From NCBI GenBank assembly GCA_036526135.1, contig DATCZA010000029.1, forward strand, positions 21,779 to 85,778: a stretch of 64,000 nucleotides of DNA, given 5' to 3'. This document shows positions 51,370 through 60,202 of the stretch, piece after piece. The stretch's first letter is position 1. Every line of letters starts with the position of its first letter. The notes beneath the pieces were generated by a model that searched no databases, had not been told where the DNA came from, and saw only the letters and a program-made list of their open reading frames with translations. Source of the stretch: UBA2965 sp036526135. Its GTDB lineage: Bacteria > Pseudomonadota > Gammaproteobacteria > Pseudomonadales > Azotimanducaceae. The translations under genes and the position numbers were made by a program.

Positions 51370-52530
51370 TCACAGGCCTAAGAGTATCTCCGCACCGGCT
51401 CGCAAGGTAGCGTCATCCTTGGCAAAGCAGAAACGCAGCATGCGGTGGCCGGGATCGTCAGCATAGAAGACCGACAACGGAATGGATGCGATCTTCGCCT
51501 CCCGGGTGAGGCGCACGGCCAGATCCGTATCGGCCTCGTTGGAGTAGTCGCCGTAGTCGAGCAGCTGGAAGTAGGTGCCGGCACTCTTCGTCAGGCCGAA
51601 ACGGGAGCCTTCCAGCAGGCTGCAGAACAAATCGCGCTTGGCCTCGTAGAACGCGCCGAGCCCGAGATGGTGCTCCGGATGCCGGGTCATGAAATCGGCG
51701 AGACCGAGCTGAACGGGCGTGATGGAGGTGAAGGTGACGAACTGATGAATCCGGCGGAACTCGGCGGAAAGCGGCGCGGGGGCCGCGCAGTAGCCGATTT
51801 TCCAGCCCGTGGTGTGATAGGTCTTGCCGAACGACGAGACCACGAAGCTGCGGGCGAAAAGATCCGGGTAACGGCACAGGCTCGCGTGCTGGCGCCCGTC
51901 GAAAATGATGTGCTCGTAGACCTCGTCGCCGAGAAGAAACAGGTCGCGGCCGTCGATCACGGCGCGCAACGCCTCGATGTCGTCCTCGCCCCAGACCGTT
52001 CCGGTGGGGTTGTGAGGCGTGTTGATGATGATCAGCCTGGTCCGATCGCTCAAGTTGTCCGCCACCCGATCCCAGTCGACCCGATAGTCCGGCGGATGCA
52101 AGGGAACGTGGCGGGTCACGCCGCCCTGGAGCTTCACCACGGGCGCGTAGCTGTCGTAGGCGGGATCGAAGACGATCACCTCGTCACCGGCATTCACCAC
52201 CGCCGCTATGGCGCAGAAGAGCGCCTCGGTGGCGCCGGAGGTGACGGTCACTTCCTGCTCCGGATCCAGCTGGCAGCCGTAAAGATCCGCGATCTTGCCC
52301 GCCGTGGCTTCGCGCAGGGGCGCCACGCCCGTCATCGGCGCGTACTGGTTGTGACCGTGGGTGAGGTAATACTGAACCCGTTCGAGGAGCTCGGGCGGGC
52401 CATCGAAATCGGGGAAACCCTGGGAAAGGTTCAGCGCGCCCTCCTCCCTGGCGAGCGCGGACATGACCGTGAAGATCGTGGTCTGCACGTCCGGCAGCTT
52501 GCTGACGAGATCCGGCGAGCTCCAACTCAT
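51370..52530 (-). CDS. Methionine aminotransferase-like class I enzyme
   Basis: A 386-residue PLP aminotransferase with Lys236 in SSFGKTYHTTGWKIGY, the NTPHNPTG motif and the C-terminal arginine region (HRMLRFCFAK). The KTYHTTGWK pattern and NLSQGFPDFDGPPEL match YbdL, which prefers methionine. It is divergent from an ArsR-methyltransferase gene that heads the ahcY operon, with a perfect palindrome between them. This supports a role in methionine or 2-oxo-methylthiobutyrate metabolism. Confidence 0.87.
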   Translation of the reverse strand: MSWSSPDLVSKLPDVQTTIFTVMSALAREEGALNLSQGFPDFDGPPELLERVQYYLTHGHNQYAPMTGVAPLREATAGKIADLYGCQLDPEQEVTVTSGATEALFCAIAAVVNAGDEVIVFDPAYDSYAPVVKLQGGVTRHVPLHPPDYRVDWDRVADNLSDRTRLIIINTPHNPTGTVWGEDDIEALRAVIDGRDLFLLGDEVYEHIIFDGRQHASLCRYPDLFARSFVVSSFGKTYHTTGWKIGYCAAPAPLSAEFRRIHQFVTFTSITPVQLGLADFMTRHPEHHLGLGAFYEAKRDLFCSLLEGSRFGLTKSAGTYFQLLDYGDYSNEADTDLAVRLTREAKIASIPLSVFYADDPGHRMLRFCFAKDDATLRAGAEILLGL

Positions 52531-52563
52531 CGCCGCATTCTGACACGGCGATCTTTCCGCCAT

Positions 52564-52587
52564 CAATATCAAAATTTTTTGATATTG
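52564..52587. promoter_or_regulatory. 24-bp palindrome between aminotransferase and ArsR genes
   Basis: Perfect 11-bp arms, CAATATCAAAA and TTTTGATATTG, around TT. It is centred in the 108-base divergent gap and can control both directions. The CAA...TTG core with flanking ATAT is the type of motif reported for SAH-responsive ArsR regulators; that match is from memory. Confidence 0.75.
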
Positions 52588-52638
52588 TGCGAAGGCGCTG
52601 ATAGGATCGCCTCTCGTTGCGTAGAGGCACCACCGCCC

Positions 52639-53595
52639 ATGGGCCAGACGGCAGGCCAGCAAGCCAACCTCGACGAGGTCGTCGAGGTCGCCAAAGCCGT
52701 GGGCGATCACCTGCGGGCGAGCATCCTGCGGGTGCTCAGTGACGGATCCTACAGCGTCACGGAGCTGTGCCACCTCTTTCAGATTCCCCAACCGGCGCTC
52801 AGCCATCACCTGAAAGTCCTGCTGACGGCAAACCTGGTCGCGAAACGTCGAGAGGGCAACAACGTCTACTACCGGCGGTGCACCGAACCCGACGACGGAT
52901 TGCGCCAGCGCCTTTTCGAAACCGTCGACGGCACCCCCCTGGGTGCCGCCCTGGCAGAGCGGGCGGCGGAGATTCACGCCGAGCGAAGCCAGCGCAGCAA
53001 CAACTTCTTTGCCGAAAACGCACACCGTTTTGCCGATCAGCAGGCGCTCATCTGCGAAGCGCAGGTATACGTTCCAGCCATCGTCGAGCTGCTCGACCAT
53101 GCAGGGGTCGATTCCGGGCCGATCATCGAGGTCGGCCCCGGTGGGGGGCAGCTGCTTGCGACGCTTGCAGGGAGCTTCGACGACCTGATCGGAATCGACA
53201 GCTCCTCCACCATGCTCGCCCAGGCGGCCGAGCGTCTGGACGGGCTGCCCAACGTCAAGCTGCGCCAGAAGGATTTCACCGAGCTACCGGCGATTCGCCG
53301 ATACCGCGCCGTGATCGCGGCCATGGTCGTGCATCACCTGGCGTCGCCCCAGAGATTCTTCCGCCACGCTTCGCGGATCCTGCGGCACGGCGGTCTGCTC
53401 ATCGTGGCGGAGCTCGATCGCCACGAGCAGGAATGGGTCACCGACGCGTGCGGCGACCTGTGGCTGGGCTTCGAGCCCGGCGAGCTGGAGCAGTGGGCGG
53501 CCCAGGCGGGCCTGGCGCCGGTCGAGTCCCAGTACCTGGCCCAGAAAAACGGCTTTCAGATACAGATCCACGGCTACGCCCGCAACGGCACGTAG
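52639..53595 (+). CDS. ArsR-type regulator fused to SAM methyltransferase
   Basis: A 318-residue protein. The N-terminal winged helix (VAKAVGDHLRASILRVLSDG, then QPALSHHLKVLL) is ArsR-like without an obvious metal-site cysteine pair. Residues from about 140 form a class I methyltransferase with the SAM motif EVGPGGGQLL and acidic GIDSSST. It stands directly before ahcY (60 bases). A SAM/SAH-binding sensor for the methyl cycle, SahR-like, is the natural reading. The long open frame upstream is antisense to the aminotransferase gene and not part of it. Confidence 0.85.
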   Translation: MGQTAGQQANLDEVVEVAKAVGDHLRASILRVLSDGSYSVTELCHLFQIPQPALSHHLKVLLTANLVAKRREGNNVYYRRCTEPDDGLRQRLFETVDGTPLGAALAERAAEIHAERSQRSNNFFAENAHRFADQQALICEAQVYVPAIVELLDHAGVDSGPIIEVGPGGGQLLATLAGSFDDLIGIDSSSTMLAQAAERLDGLPNVKLRQKDFTELPAIRRYRAVIAAMVVHHLASPQRFFRHASRILRHGGLLIVAELDRHEQEWVTDACGDLWLGFEPGELEQWAAQAGLAPVESQYLAQKNGFQIQIHGYARNGT

Positions 53596-53655
53596 CCCCG
53601 GGATACGGAAACCCATCGAACCATTTCAGACAACACATCGAAAAGGAAAGAGCAG

Positions 53656-55017
53656 ATGACTGACTACAAAGTGGCCGACATGAGCCTGGCCGATTTCGGC
53701 AGGCGCGAGATCAACCTCGCCGAGGCCGAGATGCCGGCGCTCATGGCGCTTCGCAACCGCTACGCCGACCAGCAACCGCTGGCCGGCGCGAAGGTCATCG
53801 GCTGCATTCACATGACGGTGCAGACTGCGGTGCTCATCGAGACCCTGGTCGCCCTGGGCGCAGAAGTCCGTTGGTCGTCATGCAACATCTTCTCCACCCA
53901 GGACCATGCCGCCGCGGCCATGGCGGCGGCGGGCATACCCGTTTTTGCCTGGAAGGGCGAGACGGAGGAGGAATACTGGTGGTGCATCGAGCAGACGATT
54001 CTCAAGGACGGCAAGCCGTGGGACGCCAACCTGCTTCTCGACGATGGCGGCGACCTTACCGAGGTGATCCACGAGAAGTACCCCGAGATGCTCGACTCCA
54101 TCCATGGCGTCAGCGAGGAGACCACCACCGGCGTGCACCGGCTCTACGAGATGATCGATAGGGGTGAGCTGAAGGTCCCGGCCATCAACGTCAACGATTC
54201 GGTCACCAAGTCCAAGAACGACAACCGTTACGGCTGCCGCCACAGCCTGAACGACGCCATCAAGCGCGGCACCGACATGCTGATGGCCGGCAGGCGCGCG
54301 CTGGTCATCGGCTACGGTGACGTCGGCAAGGGCTCGGCCCAGAGCCTCCGTCAGGAGGGAATGATCGTGCGCGTCGTGGAGATCGATCCCATCTGCGCCA
54401 TGCAGGCTTGCATGGACGGGTTCGAGGTGGTTTCTCCCTACCTGGGCGGCGAGAACACCGGCCGCATCGAGAACATCGATACCCGCCTGCTGCACGACAC
54501 CGATCTCATCGTCACCTGCACCGGCAACGCCGACGTCTGCGATGCCAGCATGCTCAGCACCGTCAAGGCAGGCGCCGTGGTCTGCAACATCGGGCACTTC
54601 GACAACGAGATCGATACCGCCTTCATGCGTGAGCACTGGCGCTGGGAGATGGTCAAGGACCAGGTGCATCAGGTTTTCCGAAGCGACGATCGCCACGACT
54701 ACCTGATCCTGCTGTCCGAGGGCCGCCTGGTAAATCTGGGCAACGCCATGGGCCACCCGTCGCGCGTCATGGACGGCTCCTTCGCCAATCAGGTGCTGGC
54801 TCAGATGCACCTCTACGAGCAGCGCTGGGCCGACCAGCCGGAGAACCAGCGCGCGCCCATCACCGTGGAGGTGCTGCCGAAGAAGCTGGACGAGGAGGTC
54901 GCCGAGCTCATGGTCGCCGGGTTCGGCGGGGTGGTTACCAGACTGACGGCCGAGCAGGCAAAATACATCGGTGTGGACGAAAGCGGTCCATTCAAACCGG
55001 AATCGTACAAGTACTAG
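53656..55017 (+). CDS. ahcY: Adenosylhomocysteinase
   Basis: A 453-residue SAH hydrolase. The NAD-binding motif is VIGYGDVGKGSAQSL, the active-site block is VNDSVTKSKNDNRYGCRHSLN (split here as VNDSVTKSK and NDNRYGCRHSLN), and the C-terminus ends KPESYKY. It cleaves SAH to homocysteine and adenosine. AAGGA precedes the ATG. The 60-base leader has no SAH-riboswitch features. MAPEG follows ten bases later. Confidence 0.95.
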   Translation: MTDYKVADMSLADFGRREINLAEAEMPALMALRNRYADQQPLAGAKVIGCIHMTVQTAVLIETLVALGAEVRWSSCNIFSTQDHAAAAMAAAGIPVFAWKGETEEEYWWCIEQTILKDGKPWDANLLLDDGGDLTEVIHEKYPEMLDSIHGVSEETTTGVHRLYEMIDRGELKVPAINVNDSVTKSKNDNRYGCRHSLNDAIKRGTDMLMAGRRALVIGYGDVGKGSAQSLRQEGMIVRVVEIDPICAMQACMDGFEVVSPYLGGENTGRIENIDTRLLHDTDLIVTCTGNADVCDASMLSTVKAGAVVCNIGHFDNEIDTAFMREHWRWEMVKDQVHQVFRSDDRHDYLILLSEGRLVNLGNAMGHPSRVMDGSFANQVLAQMHLYEQRWADQPENQRAPITVEVLPKKLDEEVAELMVAGFGGVVTRLTAEQAKYIGVDESGPFKPESYKY

Positions 55018-55026
55018 GAGACAGAC

Positions 55027-55413
55027 ATGACCACCCCACTTTGGTGCCTGCTGATCGTGATGCTCATGCCCATCGTTCTGGCCGGCGTCGGCGGTTACTT
55101 CCGAAACAAGCAGCTCGGCACGCTGGACAACGACGACCCCCGAGAGCAGATCAAGTCGTTGACGGGTGCCGGCTCAAGGGCCTACGCCGCGCAGCAGAAT
55201 GCCTGGGAGGCCCTGGCCCTGTTCACGGCTGCGGCGCTCACTGCCCACGTCCTGGGGGCGGACCCGGAGAGATCGGCCCAGCTGGCCGTGGCCTTCGTGG
55301 TGTTCCGGGTGCTGCATGGGGTCTGTTACATAGGCGGCTGGGCGACCCTGCGCTCCCTGATGTTCATGGGCTCCCTGGTCAGCCTGATCTGGCTCTTCGT
55401 TCTGGGCGCCTGA
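55027..55413 (+). CDS. MAPEG family membrane protein
   Basis: A 128-residue protein with four hydrophobic segments and the MAPEG pattern (AYAAQQNAWEALALFTAA, then FRVLHGVCYIGGW). MAPEG proteins include glutathione-dependent eicosanoid and detoxification enzymes; the bacterial role is unclear. It follows ahcY by nine bases and is probably co-transcribed. Confidence 0.83.
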   Translation: MTTPLWCLLIVMLMPIVLAGVGGYFRNKQLGTLDNDDPREQIKSLTGAGSRAYAAQQNAWEALALFTAAALTAHVLGADPERSAQLAVAFVVFRVLHGVCYIGGWATLRSLMFMGSLVSLIWLFVLGA

Positions 55414-55440
55414 CCCGTAGCGCCCGGGAACATAGCGACA

Positions 55441-56145
55441 GTGCAGGGCCTCCCGGAGGTCTCCATCGGCGCCCTGCTGGTCGCCTTCCTGCCGAGTCTG
55501 GCTCTCGTGGCGGTGATGCGCGCCTGGTCCCTCCAGGCCGGGCAGGCGCTGATTGCCAACATCCGCATGCTCGTGCAGCTCCTGGCGATCGGCTACGTGC
55601 TCGTGTTCGTGTTCGAGACCGAGAACCCGTGGATCGTGGCCGCCGTGCTCGTGATGATGATGGGCGTCGCTGCCTGGATCGCGCTGCGACCCCTACAGAG
55701 CCGCAGCGCGCGCAAGTATCTGCAGTCCCTGACCGCCATATCCATCTGCGGCCTGGCCATGCTGGCCCTGGTGAGCCAGCTGGTCATCGACCTGCCCCGC
55801 TGGTTCGAGCCACGCTTCGTGGTGCCGCTGGCCGGCATGATTTTCGCCAACGCCATGAACACGGTGAGCCTCGCAGCCGAGCGGTTCGAGTCCGAGCAGG
55901 CCCGGGAAGTCGAGTACGCCGAGGCACGCACGACGGCCCTGGATGCCGCGCTCATCCCCCAGGTCAACGCCCTGCTGGCGGTGGGTCTCGTGTCTCTACC
56001 GGGGATGATGACAGGCCAGATCCTGTCCGGCGTGGATCCGCTGATTGCCGTGCGCTACCAGATCGTGGTGATGTGCATGATTTTCGGGTCTTCAGGATTG
56101 GCGGCGGTCGCCTACCTCTTCGCCCAGCGGCCGCGGGGGGCCTGA
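55441..56145 (+). CDS. FetB/UPF0014 family permease
   Basis: A 234-residue membrane protein with about six to seven helices and the FetB signatures ALIANIRMLVQLLAIGYVL, GMIFANAMNTVSLAAERF and GMMTGQILSGVDP. FetB works with ATPase FetA in iron export under oxidative stress in E. coli; no fetA is next to it here. The start is GTG 55441, 28 bases after the MAPEG stop. Confidence 0.83.
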   Translation: MQGLPEVSIGALLVAFLPSLALVAVMRAWSLQAGQALIANIRMLVQLLAIGYVLVFVFETENPWIVAAVLVMMMGVAAWIALRPLQSRSARKYLQSLTAISICGLAMLALVSQLVIDLPRWFEPRFVVPLAGMIFANAMNTVSLAAERFESEQAREVEYAEARTTALDAALIPQVNALLAVGLVSLPGMMTGQILSGVDPLIAVRYQIVVMCMIFGSSGLAAVAYLFAQRPRGA

Positions 56146-56155
56146 AGCCTGCGCC

Positions 56156-56632
56156 TCAGTAACGCCCGCCGAGCTTGGCGTGATCCCAGCTGACGTATCG
56201 CTCCGGCGTGAACTTCAGCAGAACGCGTTTCTCCGCCGTCTTCCCTACCGCATCACGAATCTGGGCGCGCTCCGCCTCGGACACGTCGCCACGGCCCTTG
56301 GTGCTGATGTTGACCAGCGCTTCACGGACCGCGTCGAACTCCTCGATCACCTCCGCTTTGGCATAGATCAGCACGCTCTTGAGCTCCGTATACTCGTCCC
56401 CGCTCTCCACGAGCAGGGACGCCTTCGGGTCGCGCCGGAAGTTGAGCACCTTCTGGGCCTTGCTGAACGTGGTGCAGTAGAGGCAGCCATCCGGGTCGGT
56501 CCAGAACCACATGGGCACAGGGTGGGCGTAGCCGTCCTTGCCGTTGGACACGATGATCAGCGTCTTCTGCTCGGCCAGGTAGTCCCTGATCTCTCCCTCG
56601 GTCAGGGCGATCAGCTCGCGGCGTGACGGCAT
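56156..56632 (-). CDS. PPOX-class pyridoxamine-phosphate-oxidase-like protein
   Basis: A 158-residue split-barrel flavin-binding protein (KTLIIVSNGKDGYAHPVPMW, then CLYCTTFSKAQKVLNFRRDP and KASLLVESGDEY). It is related in fold to the gene at 18434. The family includes F420- and FMN-dependent reductases; substrate unknown. It is convergent with the FetB gene, 10 bases apart, and divergent from tesB. Confidence 0.83.
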   Translation of the reverse strand: MPSRRELIALTEGEIRDYLAEQKTLIIVSNGKDGYAHPVPMWFWTDPDGCLYCTTFSKAQKVLNFRRDPKASLLVESGDEYTELKSVLIYAKAEVIEEFDAVREALVNISTKGRGDVSEAERAQIRDAVGKTAEKRVLLKFTPERYVSWDHAKLGGRY

Positions 56633-56697
56633 CCGGGCAACTCCTCGGGGCGGCGGTTAAAGCGGCGATCGCCATTCTCCCCGGCGGGTCGGCTGAC

Positions 56698-56703
56698 TAC
56701 AAT
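56698..56703 (+). promoter_or_regulatory. -10 box candidate for tesB
   Basis: TACAAT matches five of six -10 positions, 32 bases before the tesB ATG. The -35 region is poor. Confidence 0.35.
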
Positions 56704-56735
56704 AGCGCTCCCTCCAAGCCCGCCAGAAGCCGCCA

Positions 56736-57608
56736 ATGAGCCAGGACCAGACCGTCACCGATCTCATCGATCTCCTCGATCTGGAGGAGATCGAGAAGAA
56801 CCACTACCGCGCGACCAGCCCCAGCGAGGGTTGGCAGCGGGTCTATGGGGGGCAGGTTCTGGGGCAGGCCCTGGTGGCCGCCTCACGCACCGTACCCGAG
56901 GACCGTCACGCCCACTCCCTGCACGGCTATTTCCTGCGCGGCGGCGACACCACGGTGCCCATCCTGTACACCGTCGACCGGATCCGGGACGGGCGCAGCT
57001 TCACCACCCGTCGTGTGGTAGCCATTCAGCACGGTAAGGCCATCTTCAACATGGCCATCTCCTTTCAGATCGACGAGCCCGGGCTGTCTCATCAGATGCC
57101 CATGCCCGAAGTGCCAGATCCAGAGGGGCTGCCCGACGAGAGCGAGCTGCGTAAGGCATGGGCCGACAAGCTCCCCGAGCCGCTGGAGGCGGCCTTCGAC
57201 CGGGAAAGGCCCATCGAGGTGCGTCCCATCGACCCGGTGGACGTCTTCGCGCCGGAGAAGCGGCCGCCACAGCAGATGTGCTGGATGAAGTGCCGCGACC
57301 GCCTGCCCGATGACCCGGGCCTGCACCAGTGCGTGCTGGCCTACCTTTCCGACTGGTCCCTGCTGGACACCGCCACCCTCCCCCACGGGGTGAGCTTCAT
57401 GCAGGACAACATGCAGATGGCGAGCCTGGACCACGCCATGTGGTTTCACCGTCCTTTCCGTGCCGACGAGTGGCTGCTCTACGTTCAGGACAGCCCCAGC
57501 GCCAGCGGCGCCCGGGGCCTCAACCGTGGCCTGATCTACAACCGCGCAGGAGAGCTGGTGGCGTCAGCCGCCCAGGAAGGCCTGATCCGGCTTCACGAGA
57601 CCGACTGA
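56736..57608 (+). CDS. tesB: Acyl-CoA thioesterase II
   Basis: A 290-residue double-hotdog thioesterase (E. coli TesB is 286). Conserved blocks are RVYGGQVLGQALVAASRTV, HSLHGYFLRGGDTTVPILY and, in the second hotdog, SLDHAMWFHRPFRADEWLLY with the catalytic Asp-Gln-Thr type network. It hydrolyses medium- to long-chain acyl-CoA in the cytoplasm. Confidence 0.94.
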   Translation: MSQDQTVTDLIDLLDLEEIEKNHYRATSPSEGWQRVYGGQVLGQALVAASRTVPEDRHAHSLHGYFLRGGDTTVPILYTVDRIRDGRSFTTRRVVAIQHGKAIFNMAISFQIDEPGLSHQMPMPEVPDPEGLPDESELRKAWADKLPEPLEAAFDRERPIEVRPIDPVDVFAPEKRPPQQMCWMKCRDRLPDDPGLHQCVLAYLSDWSLLDTATLPHGVSFMQDNMQMASLDHAMWFHRPFRADEWLLYVQDSPSASGARGLNRGLIYNRAGELVASAAQEGLIRLHETD

Positions 57609-57732
57609 TCGGCGATGGCCAACGGATCGCTCGCCAGCGCGGTGTACAAGGCTGAAGGGGAGCAGCGATAATAGCGGGTTTTGTGCAGCGCGAAATACGC
57701 ACGCCCAGGTAAGAGCCGGGCTGGGGGAAGCA

Positions 57733-58683
57733 GTGGCCGAAGCGGCAGTGAACATCGAAGAGCTCACCGAGTCCGTGGGCAGCCTCAGGGACGGCCTCGA
57801 GTCACATCGCTACATCTGCAGCGACCAGATCGCCACGGCCGTCTACCTCGCCTACCACCTGCACAAACCGATCCTCATCGAAGGTCCTCCCGGCGTGGGC
57901 AAGACGGAGCTCGCCAAGACGACGGCAGAGATGTTTGCGCTGCCGCTGATCCGTCTGCAGTGCTACGAGGGGCTCGACGAGGCCAAGGCCATCTACGAGT
58001 GGAAGTACGGCAAGCAGCTCCTGTACACCCAGGTGCTCAAGGAGACGCTCGACGAGGTTCTGCAGGGAGCGAAGGGCTTTGCGGAATCCGTGACGCGGCT
58101 GCACGAGTTCGGCGACATCTTCTTCTCCGAGGAGTTTTTAGAGCCGCGCCCGCTGCTCAAGGCCCTGAAGGAGGAAGCCGGCTGCATCCTGCTCATCGAC
58201 GAGGTGGACAAGTCCGATCACGAGTTCGAATCGCTCCTGCTGGAGATGCTGTCCGATTTCCAGGTGTCCATTCCCGAGATCGGCACGGTGAAGGCCGTGC
58301 GGCAGCCGCCCATGGTGTTTCTCACCAGCAACAACACCCGGGAGATCTCCGACGCGCTCAAGCGCCGCTGCCTGCATCTGTACATTCCGTTTCCAGACGT
58401 CGATCTCGAGCAGCGCATCATCCACGCCCGGGTCCCGGAGATCCCGCCGGAGCTGAGACGCCAGCTGGTGCAGTTCATTCACGAGCTGCGCGATCTGGAC
58501 CTGAAGAAGGTGCCGGCCATCAGCGAGACCATCGACTGGGCGCGCACGCTGCTGCTCCTGCACACCGAGTCGCTGGACCCCAAGCTGGTCCGGGACACCC
58601 TCAACGTGATCCTCAAGTTCCAGGAGGACATCGACAACGTGGACGCGGAAGTGACCACGCTGACCAGCAAGGCGCTCAAATAA
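57733..58683 (+). CDS. MoxR-family AAA ATPase
   Basis: A 316-residue MoxR-type AAA+ protein with Walker A GPPGVGKTELAK, Walker B ILLIDEVDK and sensor 1 FLTSNNTRE. The start is GTG 57733 with GGGGGAAG upstream. It is followed after six bases by a VWA protein. MoxR-VWA pairs act as chaperones that activate or assemble metal-cofactor enzymes or complexes; the client here is unknown. Confidence 0.9.
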   Translation: MAEAAVNIEELTESVGSLRDGLESHRYICSDQIATAVYLAYHLHKPILIEGPPGVGKTELAKTTAEMFALPLIRLQCYEGLDEAKAIYEWKYGKQLLYTQVLKETLDEVLQGAKGFAESVTRLHEFGDIFFSEEFLEPRPLLKALKEEAGCILLIDEVDKSDHEFESLLLEMLSDFQVSIPEIGTVKAVRQPPMVFLTSNNTREISDALKRRCLHLYIPFPDVDLEQRIIHARVPEIPPELRRQLVQFIHELRDLDLKKVPAISETIDWARTLLLLHTESLDPKLVRDTLNVILKFQEDIDNVDAEVTTLTSKALK

Positions 58684-58689
58684 GTCCGG

Positions 58690-60189
58690 ATGGACCGGAC
58701 CCTGACCAACTTCATCCGCGCGCTGCGCAATTCCGAGGTGCGCATCTCCACGGCGGAGACGCTCGACGCCTTCAACACCGTGGAGCTCGTGGGCTATCGG
58801 GATCGGGCCGCGCTCAAGCGCTCGCTTGCGCTGGTGCTACCCAAGACGGCGGACGAGAAGGAGACGTTCGAGCAGTGCTTCGATGCGTATTTCTCCTTCA
58901 CCGACATCCAAGGCAGCCAGGGAGCGGCCGGCGAGGCTGAGCGCGCCTCCGACGCCGAGACCACCGCAGGCGGCGAGGAAGGCGGTGAAGGCGGCGGCGC
59001 TCAGCCCGGCGAAGCGCGCCCGGGTGATGCCGCTGGCAGCGCGAAGAAAAAACAGAAGCCGGGCGCAAGCGCCGACGCGGAGGCAGACGAGGACGAGGAT
59101 CTGGGCGCCGGCGCGATGAGCAAGCCGCAGTCGACCCTCGGGCAGCTGCTCATGGCCAATTCCAAGGTCGAGCTGTCCGTGGCAACGGCGGCGGCCGGAG
59201 AGGCCGTCGACGTCCGCGACATCGAGGTGTTCACTCAGAAAGGGCTCTACACCCGCCGGATCATGGAGGAGATGGGCCTTGCGGATCTGAACCGGGAGAT
59301 TTCCGAGCTGCGCCAGCGCCCGGCCGTGCCTGATCGCCGCCTCGGCCAGGAGCTCACCCGGCGCCGGGACTGGCTGCGCGAGCAAGTGCGCGACTACGTG
59401 GAGAAACAGTTTCTCCTTCACGCCGACGCGTCAGGCAAGCGGCTTCGCGAAGAGCTGCTGCGCAAGGTAAAGCTGTCCAACGTGGAGCAGCGCAGCTTCC
59501 GCCTCATCCAGGAAATCGTCTTCCGGATGGCCAAGAAGCTGGCCGCTCTGCATTCGCGCCGCAAGAAAGTGTTCAAGAGGGGGCAGATCAACATTCCGCG
59601 CACCCTGCGCCACAACATGGCCTACGACGGAGCCATCTTCGACCTGCGCTGGAAATCTGTGAAGATCGACCGGCCCAAGGTTTTCGCGATCTGCGACGTC
59701 TCCGGCTCTGTCGCCAACTACGCGCGCTTCATGCTGATGTTCCTGTACAGCCTGGAGGAGGTCATGCCCAAGGTGCGCTCCTTCGCCTTCTCGTCGGATC
59801 TGGCCGAGGTGACCGAGCTCTTCGAGCGCAACGCCATCGAGGACGCCATCGCCAAGACCATCCGCGACTACAGTGGCGGCTCGACGGACTACGGCCAGTC
59901 GCTCATGGACTTCAAGAAGCTCTGCCTGGACGAGGTGGACAACCGCACGACCATCATCATCCTCGGCGATGCCCGCAACAATTACGGCGATCCGCACACG
60001 GAGCTCTTAAAGGAGCTCTACGATCGCTGCAAGCGGCTGATCTGGCTGAATCCCGAGCCGCGTAACGCCTGGGGCGTAGGGGACTCGGAGATGCGCCGGT
60101 ACGCGGCGTACTGTCATCAGGTAGAAGAGTGCAACAGCCTCATGCATCTCGAGCGCATTGTGGGTAATCTGCTGCGGGTCGTTCAGTAG
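58690..60189 (+). CDS. VWA domain protein, CoxE-like
   Basis: A 499-residue protein. The N-terminal 75 residues are followed by a Glu/Gly/Ala-rich linker (about 77-145), a helical middle region, and a C-terminal CoxE-type VWA domain with a MIDAS motif CDVSGSVANY near residue 335 and YSGGSTDYGQSL later. It pairs with the MoxR ATPase upstream. Confidence 0.88.
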   Translation: MDRTLTNFIRALRNSEVRISTAETLDAFNTVELVGYRDRAALKRSLALVLPKTADEKETFEQCFDAYFSFTDIQGSQGAAGEAERASDAETTAGGEEGGEGGGAQPGEARPGDAAGSAKKKQKPGASADAEADEDEDLGAGAMSKPQSTLGQLLMANSKVELSVATAAAGEAVDVRDIEVFTQKGLYTRRIMEEMGLADLNREISELRQRPAVPDRRLGQELTRRRDWLREQVRDYVEKQFLLHADASGKRLREELLRKVKLSNVEQRSFRLIQEIVFRMAKKLAALHSRRKKVFKRGQINIPRTLRHNMAYDGAIFDLRWKSVKIDRPKVFAICDVSGSVANYARFMLMFLYSLEEVMPKVRSFAFSSDLAEVTELFERNAIEDAIAKTIRDYSGGSTDYGQSLMDFKKLCLDEVDNRTTIIILGDARNNYGDPHTELLKELYDRCKRLIWLNPEPRNAWGVGDSEMRRYAAYCHQVEECNSLMHLERIVGNLLRVVQ

Positions 60190-60202
60190 GAAGCGGAGCG
60201 CG

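Noticed and set aside
51445..53595. 716-residue open frame as a single fused protein
   Set aside because: The first 1.2 kb are antisense to the aminotransferase; the real gene starts at the ATG 52639.
53596..53655. SAH riboswitch before ahcY
   Set aside because: The leader is only 60 bases and shows neither the conserved GAGG/GCNNC core nor a suitable stem; the palindrome-regulator explanation fits better.
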